Origin: Apricaphanius iberus
Taxonomy: Eukaryota > Chordata > Actinopteri > Cyprinodontiformes > Aphaniidae
Assembly (NCBI GenBank): GCA_028564705.1
Contig: JAPXFQ010002722.1
Coordinates: 1,798,001 to 1,862,000 of the forward strand
DNA: 64,000 nucleotides
Reading direction: 5' to 3'
Part shown: one piece after another, positions 27,021-37,400 of the stretch
Numbering within the stretch: the stretch's first letter is position 1
Layout: each line of letters starts with the position of its first letter
The notes under the pieces: model-generated
Database searches by the model: none
Told to the model about the DNA's origin: nothing
Seen by the model: the letters and a program-made list of their open reading frames with translations, nothing else
Position numbers and translations under genes: made by a program

Positions 27021-30000
27021 TAAATTTAGGACGAATAACAAACAAAAATATTACTCACCCTTTTTCCAAAATAGGTCGGCTCACAGTGAAGTCCTCCATT
27101 TCAGATTCCATACATTCCGACACAATCATCTCAGCTCGATCGACACTGCAGTTAGACATAACATACAGGTCCAGCTGCTCGACCATCTCTTCAAGTTCCA
27201 AACCGGCTTGGGGGCCATTATTGGAGGTGCTGTTTTCTTTACTTCCCTCCCGACGAAACCTTGCTAGTGGTGGGAAATTGGAGCGAAATCTGGGAGTGGA
27301 TGTCAACCTTGCCAGGGGCCCCTGTCCTGGAAGGTGAAACTCAAGCCAGACTCTGACTTCACCAAACGTTTCTCTCTCTGTGGGCATGCCGATGGCATAC
27401 TCTGGCCCCTTGACCGTAACTCCTGGGATGCGGCAGGCCAGTGGGAGGATGAGGGAGGGCCGGCGGCTGATCATGGTGTGATGCACACTTTTCAAGGTGT
27501 TGGTATATACCAGTTCTGAACCAGAGTGCTGGGAAATCAAGAAAATAGAGGAGAGTTGGAATTTAGACAGAGCATTTTGTTCATGCCAAGCATTTCGGTG
27601 TATAACGTGACGTAGCAAAAGGTTTTCTCAATGACTGGATTTAGGCAAGCAAAAATACGTGTTTGTGCTGTTAAAAAACTAAACATTAATTAAATCAAAT
27701 TGGAGGCGTTGTTGTTGTAAAATTTCCCATAATGGACATTACCAACTCATCCTGAAACTCTGCAGAAGTTTTAATGTCTCTTGAAATTTTTCACATTTTG
27801 TAACTTTACACAACAAGCCTAAATATATACAATTGGGACCTTCTCTTTTAGACCACAGTGAATAATGTGAATGGTAAGGGTAGTGAGATGTGGTTCCACA
27901 TACAGTCAGGTCCATAAATATTGGGACATCGACACAATGCTAACATTTTTGGCTCTATACACCACCACAATGGAAATCAAATGAAATGAACAAGATGTGC
28001 TTTAACTGCAGACAGTCAGCTTTTATTTGAGGGAATTTACATCCAAATAATGTGAACGGTGTAGGAATTACAACAGTTTGCATATGTGCTTCCCACTTGT
28101 TAAGGGACCAAAAGTAATGGGACAATTGGCTTCTCAGCTGTTCCATGGGCAGGTGTGTGTTATTCCCTCATTATCCCAATTACAATGAGCAGATAAAAGG
28201 TCCAGAGATCATTTCAAATGTGCTATTTGCATTTGGAATCCGTTGCTGTCAACTTTCAAGATGAGATCCAAAGAGCTCTCACTATCAGTGAAGCAAGCCA
28301 TCATTAGGCTGAAAAAACAAAAGAAACCTATCAGAGAGATAGCAAAAACATTAGGCGTGTCCAAAAAAACAGTTTGGAACATTCTCAAAAAGAAGGAACG
28401 CACCGGTGAGCTCAGCTACACCAAAAGCCCCGGAAGACCACGGAAAACTGTGGTGGATGACCGAAGAATCCTTTCCCTGGTGAAGAAAACACCCCTCACA
28501 ACAGTTGGCCAGGTCAAGAACACTCTCCAGGAGGTAGGTGTATCTGTGTCAAAGTCAACAATCAAGAGAAGACTCCACCAGTGTGAAAACAGAGGGTTCA
28601 CCACAAGATGTAAATCATTGGTGAGCCCCAAAAACAGGAAGGCCAGATTAGAGTTTTCCAAACATCTAAAAAAGCCTTCACTGTTCTGGAACAACATCCT
28701 ATGGACAGATGAGACCGAGATCAACTCTTACCAGAGTGATGAGAAGAGTATGGAGACTGAAAGGAAGTGCTCAGGAACCTATGCATACCACCTCATCAGT
28801 TAAGCATGGTGCTGCAAGTGTCATGGCGTTGGCATGTATGGCTGCCAGTGGAACTGGTTCTCTTGTATTTATTGATGATGTGACTGCTGACAAAAGCAGA
28901 ACGATGAATTCTGAAGTATTTCGGGCAATATTATCTGCTCATATTCAGCCAAATGCCTCAGAACTCATTGGACGGCGCTTCACAGTGCAGATGGACAATG
29001 ACCCAAAGCATACTGCATAAGCAAGCAAAGAGTTTTTGAAGGGAAAGAAGTGACTGTTTTGCAATGGCCAAGTCAATCACCTGACCTGAATCCGACTGAG
29101 CATGCATTTCACTTGCTGAAGACAAACCTGAAGGGAAAATGCCCCAGGAACAAGCAGGAACTGAAGACTGTTGCAGTAGAGGCCTGGCAGAGCATCACCA
29201 GGGACGAAACCCAACGTCTGGTGACGTCTATGTGTTCCAGACTTCAGGCTGTAATTGACTGCAAAGGATTTGCAACCAAGTATTAAAATGTATAAGTTTC
29301 ATTTATGGTTCTTATTCTGTCCCATTACTTTTGGTCCCTTAACAAGTGGGAGGCACAAATGCAAACTGTTGTACTTCCTACACCGTTCACCTGATTTGGA
29401 TGTAAATACCCTCAAATAAAAGCTGACAGTCTGCAGTTAAAGCACATCTTGTTTGTTTCATTTGATATCCATTGTGGTGGTGTATAGAGCCAAAAATGTT
29501 AGCATTGTGTCGATGTCCCAATATTTATGGACCTGACTGTAGGTCTTCAAAGCATTGGCTGAGGATTGCTGAAAACAAATCTTGAAGACCATGGACGGGT
29601 TTTCTTCCTTTTCACTTTAATGCATTAGTTTATGTTGATCTATCAATAAAATAAAAAGAAAGATTACCCTTTTTCATATAGTGTACGGTTGTTCAATAAT
29701 AAGATACAGACTGCTAACTACCTCTCATTAGACCAACTTCTCCCTTATCCCAACTTCAGGGAATTAAATGCAATCTATTTATACGTGTTCAGTGTTTGGG
29801 GCGGTCTGCATCCCATTTCCTTTCTAGTTAATACTCTTTTACCTCATCTATTCATGTTTGTACATTTAAAGTTAAGGAAGGAAGAAAAAATTAATTTTAC
29901 CACAGCCTTTGTTCCACAGCCACTCAAGGGTATGTGTGCAGTCAAGTATGTGCTGTTGTGGGTGACTTGGCAGGTGGGGCTGTTGAGCTGCAATTCATCC

Positions 30001-33000
30001 AGGTCGACATCGCTGAGGGAGGTCACAGGGAGCAGCAGAGACATCTCTGTCTGGTTGCACCTCAGCTCTGAAAGGCAAATATTACCAGCAGATTGCTAAT
30101 TAGTTTAGTATTGACACAAACACAGCCAATTATGAAAACACAAAATGTTATTGTAATTTAACCTGTTCCATCAGGCAGAGTCCTCATCTCCCCTGAAAGG
30201 ATTAAAAGATATATATTTTAGCAGTTTGAACAAATGAAAGCATGTTGGCGAGGCTTACTGCAAATGATAACTATCAAAAGTATGAGTCTTACTTTGGTAC
30301 AACCATAGGCATCGCAGCTCTGACTGAAAACTGGTTAAACAAGAAAAACTGATCAGACCATTTTACCATATGCAAATGAGTTGGACTGCATCATACTGCT
30401 TGTGTCATAGTAACCATAGTAATTGTACACAACAAGCATTTGGTGATAATGTAAATATCTGTGTGGAAAGGAAAACTCCGGACATTTTGTCAATAAGCAA
30501 ATAATAAAACAAACAGATTATGCATTTGAAATCTGAATTTAGGATGTAGAACATATGAAATCCATAAAAAATACTATAAATAAAAATACTATGTTTTTAC
30601 AGCTTTCCTTTGACGTTGTAGCAAGTAAGACACATTTTAACCACTTAACAAAGCTGTAAATATGCAGCCACACTATGCTGTGTTCAGAATATTGACAATT
30701 CATTATTTTACATGGTAATAACAAACCTCTTGGTGTTTGCAACGAAACAGACAGGCAAAAGCTGGGTCAGGTTGTTTTCGGAGCGGATCCAGGCCATGGT
30801 CAGTTTGGCCAGGTTGCTGATGGATACAAAGCCAACCCTGTACAGGCCAGGGGGGCCGATCACAGCAATCTCCACAACACTGCAAGTAAGCAAAGAAAAC
30901 GCTCGTTACTACTTAAGCGACTTCTGAAGGTAATTGGGTGAACCTGATTTTACTAAGGGGCATCAATAAAGTATTTTGGAATTGAATTACAGCAATGGGG
31001 ACTGATTGAATTAATATTTATCTTTGAAAAACATTGTATCCCTTCCCAATCCTTTCACAATTATGCTTTGTGTTTGCTTGATCTGTCTCGTAAAAGCCTA
31101 AAAAAATTGACTGATGTAAAAAACTGACATTTCTGGTAAAAATGTGACAAAAGGTGAAAAAGCTAAAGGGTAGGAAAAATGGTTTCAAGGCGCCGTATTA
31201 CCACCATAGTCTTATTGCCTCTGCAAAGAGGGTTATGTTCACCAGGGTTTGTAAGTTAGCAACATAATTCAAAAAGTTATCTGTGGATTTTGATACAATT
31301 TTCAGAAAATGTCTGCAATGAGACCAGAAAGAAATAATTAGAATTTGGGGTTAATGTGAAAACTGCGATGACTAAAAAAGGGATTTTACATGAATAACCA
31401 CTGAACTAGCCAAGTTTTTGGATTTCCTCATTAAAATAACATCATATCCGTATAAATTGTTGCTAACAGCCAAAGCCTGGTGAAAACATAACCAAATTAT
31501 TACCTAATTAGGGGAGGTTATAATATCGCTGTGATCAACGCTGGAAAAACCAAGGAGTTGGTGGTGGACTTCCGGAGACACAGACCCAGCACACTGACAC
31601 CTGTGAACATCCAGTGAGTGGACATTGAGATAGTGGACTCTTATAGGTACCTGGGTGTTCACCTAAACAATAAACTGGACTGGAGCCACAACACTGATGC
31701 TCTTTACAGCAAGGGTCAGAGCAGACTCTACCTGCTGAGGAGGCTGAGGTCATTTGGAGTCCAGGGAGCGCCTTAAGGACCTTCTATGACTCTGTGGTGG
31801 CCTCCGTCATTTTTTACAGTACTGTATGTTGGAGCAGTAGTTTATCGACAGCTTAGAGGAAGAGGTTGGATAAACTCATCAGGTAGGCCAGCTCTGTTCT
31901 AGGATGCAGCCTGGATCCAGTGCAGGTGGTGGGAGACAGAAGGACTCTGGCTAAAATAACATCTCTGATGGACAGAGTCTCCCACCCCATGCATGGAAAT
32001 GTTGCTGAACTGCAGAGCTCATTCAGTGAAAGACTGCTGCATCCTAGATGCACAAAGGAGCGCTTCCTCCCTGCAGCTGTAAGACTGTACAACAAAAACT
32101 GCTCCCAACAAATATAAATATTTTACACCTGCACTGTATCTTACATTTTGCACTAAACAACCACACCGCTATAATTTGCACATTATTTTCAACCTGATGT
32201 ACATATTCTTATTCTGTGTTGATGTACATATTCTGTCTATTATTGTATTTTTTTTGTATATATTTTTCTGTTCTGTTACATATGTTGTATATTTGCTGTT
32301 TCTTTGGCTGCTGTTTACGACCGAATTTCCCCTGGTGGGACTATTAAAGATTATTCTATTCTATTCTATTCCAGGTGCTAGAGAGATGTTTTCATGATCA
32401 AGGAATCTAAAAAAGTCACAGTTAGATCACATTAAGGGGGGACTGAACCCCCTTGTGTTCTCCACATACTTGTTCTTCTTGTTCCTATTGGTTTAAACAC
32501 AACTAAGTCCCCTGTAGATAGCTGAAAAGAGAGATTTATTTCATATTTCGTGACACAGAGGCACAGTTATGAATCGGAGGTTACGTAGAATGTTAAAAAA
32601 TTTGCATCGTGCAAGGATCATGAATGCTTCCCTCTCTGGATTTCTTTATAACCTTGAGTGTGTGTGAAAAAACACCTCCTGGTTAGAGCGTTGTGAAATT
32701 CTCCGTCATCCAGAACATGAAAATCGTAAGTGCTTCAGCAGGACACAATTGAACTCTGTTCAGAAATTAAAAAGATGTTTGGATGACAGATGAAAGTCCA
32801 AGAGATAAGAGAATTCATTTTACTTTCACTGAAGCACTTAGAATAATTTTTTTCTCCTTTTAGCCTATTTTTTAGCAACAATGCTAGTAACTAACAAAGG
32901 AGTACACTAGTAAACATAATATTTTAATTTCCCATATTATCACCATTTCATATCCATGCATTCCTTTTTTTTCTTCTCATCTTTATTTCATATCAATAAA

Positions 33001-34361
33001 CAAAACATCTTGTACCATGTAGCCATTTTAATCATTACAAATGTGGGGTTTTTTTCTGTAGTTAAGCTTTTCATGAATTATGAACATAAATAGTCATGAT
33101 AATGCTGAAATTGCAAAAAAGAAAGTAGGAAAGGAAAGGAAAAAAGGCAATATATAGTTAACAACAACCATATTAGTCAACCAATTCAAATAATTCGCCC
33201 ACCATAGAGCTAAAAAAAAAAATATATATATATATACCCAAAAATGTAAATATACAAAGCTAAAAAGTTTGATAAAAAATGCTTCAGAGAATTACAGTGT
33301 GAGAACTTCGGAGGAAAATAGGGGGACCACTTTAGTTCTGAACAAGATAAAGTAATGCTTTATGTAATACTGTTTATGGAGAAATGTGCATCCATTAACA
33401 TTTAGTGAAAAATTAAACATTCAATTCAGCTCAGTTTTGCTGTAAAGTTCTTATTAAAGCATCATTTTCAAAAGGATTTTGGATCAGTATGGTTTAAAAT
33501 ACTTCACCCTTAGGTCTTTGCAACTATTTCTATCATTTAACAAGCTCCGTTCCAAGTTGTGTGTGTGTTTTGTTTCAGTTTGTTTCAGCGAGGCTAAAAC
33601 GACGACGCATCTTTTCCTGTTCTTGTGTAACCTCCTGCTGTGTCTTCAGTGACCAAAAAACACACCATGACAACTTTTACAGGAAGGAGATATTTAAGGT
33701 TTCTTGATGACGCACCTCTCCAGGTCCGACTTGTAGTTAGGGTTGAATGTCACCTCCTGGAATGGCAGGACGAATTGTACAGAGTCTCTGTCTGAGGTCC
33801 CATCAAGTGGCAAGGGATTATAACTGCAGCCTGCAGCTGACTCCTCCACTAAAGAGAAAGCAGAGACAAATCGAAACACTTCAAATACTGCAATTTTAGT
33901 ATAAAATTAGAACAAAGTTTATTCAAATAAATGAGTAAATTAAAGATCCTAGGATAAGGTATCCTGCAAATATTCCTCCTATTTCAGTTTGATATTTATA
34001 ATCAGATTCTTTTCACCAACTCCTGATCTAAGAAGTTTTAAATCTGCACCTGCATGCCTTTGATATGGGACAAGATTAACACGAGACATTAACAAAATAA
34101 AGTATTTGTTGTTTATTCAAAGATCTGTTATAATATTTTACACCCCTGAAGAGCAAGAAAGAAAGAAATAGTACAACATTTAGACCTTTTTCTTCATCCC
34201 CTTTTTTCCATACTTCTTAATAGCAGCAATGAACTTGACTCAAAAATCAGACACTTCCCTATTTGCTTAGGAAGAATTGACTAAATTACCTGTTGACAAA
34301 TGTGTAAGTTTTAGTTTGAGGAACAGAGGTGGATTGTGACATTTCTTTCTTTCTTTCTTTT

Positions 34362-34401
<40 letters not shown>

Positions 34402-37400
34402 TGACGTGTCATTTCGATTTGTTTAATCATAAGAAATATTTAGCTGAATGTAGGGGTGCACCGATCCGACTTTTTCAGTCCCGATACCGATGCCTGGATT
34501 TTGTGTATCTGTCGATACCAGATACCGATCCGATACTATTGTCAAATTAACAAACTGTATACCTTCCACCTTATACCTTTCTTGAAGAGGCTAAAGGCAC
34601 CAGACTTTACTAACTAAACAGAACTAAGACAAAATAACATATGTAAAATATTAAATTACCACAAAAATAGAATTTCAAGTGAAAAATGAATATTTTTTTG
34701 TGAATTTATTGCATTTTACATTTTTAGTACAGGTTCAAGGTATCGGTTAAGTTGAACAGATACCAATACATGTACATTAGACGTATCGGGCCAATACTCG
34801 ATACCAGTATCGGTTCATCCCTAGCTAAATCATTAACTAAATCCAAGTGTGATTTATGTTGAACATCAAATAAATAATGAAACCTTTTTCAGTTTCAAGA
34901 TGATTCAGCGATAACTAGGATGCTATACTTATTGTGGAAAGGTACCCAGTATTTTATCAAAAGAGGAGATGGACCTTACTACCTTTTAGTCAATCAACAG
35001 GAAAAAGTAAGTTCTTCAGAAAAAAAAACATTTTACCCCCAACATGGAGCCTCCATGCAAGAGGCAGAGAGGAAGTCAGAAAAGGAGATTTATGGATGTG
35101 AGGGAGGACATGAAGTTAGCTGGTGTGAGGGCAGTGGATGCAGAGGATAGGGCTAAATATAGACAGATGATTGGCTGTGGCGACCCCTGAAGGGAAAAGC
35201 CGAGAGAAGAAGAAGAAGCAGCAGCATTTTAAAAAGTGACCCCACCATTCCTGCTCCAAAACAAGCTGAGAAGCAGCCTGAGACATTATCTCCAATATAG
35301 AAAAAAGTTTTCTCCGTCACTCTAGAATATTTGGCACATTGCTTTCAAACCATGCCATGTTGGATTGACGTAACCAGTGACTTTGAAAAAAAGCTATTCC
35401 TTTTGTCCATATATCTGGAAGATATGTAACGCCGTCTGCCAAATAATAAAGGATACTTCATGAAACAGCATACCATACTATGCAGTTGGTAATATTTCGA
35501 TTTCTAAAGGCTGAGAACTGCGGAGGTCTAGATACTTTACCTGAAGCGTAATCTGAACTGAACAATGCTGTACTTTGTTTTTTTCTCACATGACAGCATG
35601 TGAAGAAAAGGCTCACCCGTGAGAGAGAGGTGCACAGGAACAGAGCTGAGGGGCGAGTTATTTATATTCTTTCTTGTTGGAGGCGAAGGAATCAGGTCCT
35701 CTGCCATCAGGTATATGAAGTATTGTCCTACGGCTGCTTTTCCAGTAAACGTCAGAGTGCAGCTCCCCTGTTTAAAAGGTTTGACCAAACAGCATGTAGA
35801 ATATGATAGAGTATTAATGAACACGACTAAAACTTTCAGTAGAGTCAGGTTAAACAGTTAAAAAGATAAAAATCCACACACAGGTTGGTTACAAAAATTC
35901 AAAATATATAAAGACACTCACTCTGGATTTTAACTGAGTGTACTGTAAAATCAAAACCTTATTCTAATCCACAACTAATTGTCACATTTGAAAAAAAAGT
36001 CCTTCACAGTTACTATATATTTCTTTACTGGCTGAGAGCTGGTGCTTTAATATTTCTTAACGTGTTGCTTCCTTGAATCTTTTACACAATTTAGCTGAGC
36101 GGTGAGATTAAGAAATTAAGGTTAGTGTTTGCAAAACGTGGCAAGAACTTCTCAGTTTCATCTGCGAAAACAGACTTTTGGGGCTGGACAGCCTGGATGA
36201 AACTGTATTGGTTGGAAGGTGTCATATTTAACTGCAGGAAATGTAACTAAATAGCTGCAGCTAAGAGTCGTGGGGAAAACTATATTTTCTGTTTCTGGTC
36301 TTCACCAGAATTGTTTGTTTTTTTATCTTAAGGGTACAAAACACACAACCACCTCCATCATTTCATATTTACCTTGAAAGACTATGTACATTTAATAATT
36401 TAAGAATTTGCAGAAACAACAGTTAGCAACTGTTATACATGTTTTCTCATTTAAAATTATTCTAATTTCAGATTTTTTTAGGTGCTTTGTAAAGTGAAGT
36501 CGGGAATCATGACATACAGAGATGAGGAGCTTTGCAGATCTTATACAGGTCTAATCATATAATGAATTTATATCTAAATAATGTAATTTAGGTATTTGTA
36601 TGTTGTACTTCAGTTCCTCTAAAGTGAACACTGTATATATTTACTTGAACACAGAACATGCTTTGTTTCTACCCTGTTCCAGTTTGTTTACTCCAGTTTG
36701 CCTGCCTTTCCCTCCAGCTGCCTGATAACAGCACAGATTAATTTTAAATAAGTGAATTTCAATAATTATTATTTTTAGTTTTAAATCTAGAATGACCCCC
36801 CCCAATCTTAGCTACCTAAAAATAACATTCAGGTCATGAAACCAAGAAGATTCACCTCATCCAGCTCCATGAAAGTGTGAGGAGTACAGTCCCGACACTC
36901 TCCGTTGTCAGCAAGAGCGAAACGGCATCTCACTTTGTCCCCATCCAGGTCCTTCACTGAGATATGGAAGTCGGCAGGACAATTCACACTGGCCCTGATC
37001 CAATAGCACAGTCATAATAAAATGAGTATCAGCAACACATAATTCAGTCCCTAGAAACAAACTTGACAAAAACTCAACAAACATAATATTTTATGAACTT
37101 TTTGGCCTTTCTTAGAGACAGATGAAATAAACTGCTACAATAGAAGAGGGAGGCGTTTTCAGGTTTAGTGGCAACACTTCCAAATACATGGATAATGGAG
37201 AGGTTTAAACCAGGGATGCACTGATACTGATACTGGTATCAGGGCCGATACAATTCTAATGTACATGTATCGGTATCGGTTAGTCAACCAATACCATGAA
37301 CTGATACTTAAAATGTGGAAGCTCTGTAATAATTTCACAGAAAGTGTTTATCTTCTGCTTGAAATTTCAGTTTTGTAGACATTTTTATTATGTTTTTTTA

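Noticed and set aside
29689..30099. 136-codon plus-strand frame
   Set aside because: Overlaps the ZP-N exon (30067-29901) in antisense and shows no family features.
34329..34550. Plus-strand frame rich in Phe/Leu/Ser
   Set aside because: Created by the (CTTT)n microsatellite and the adjacent hAT-like element.
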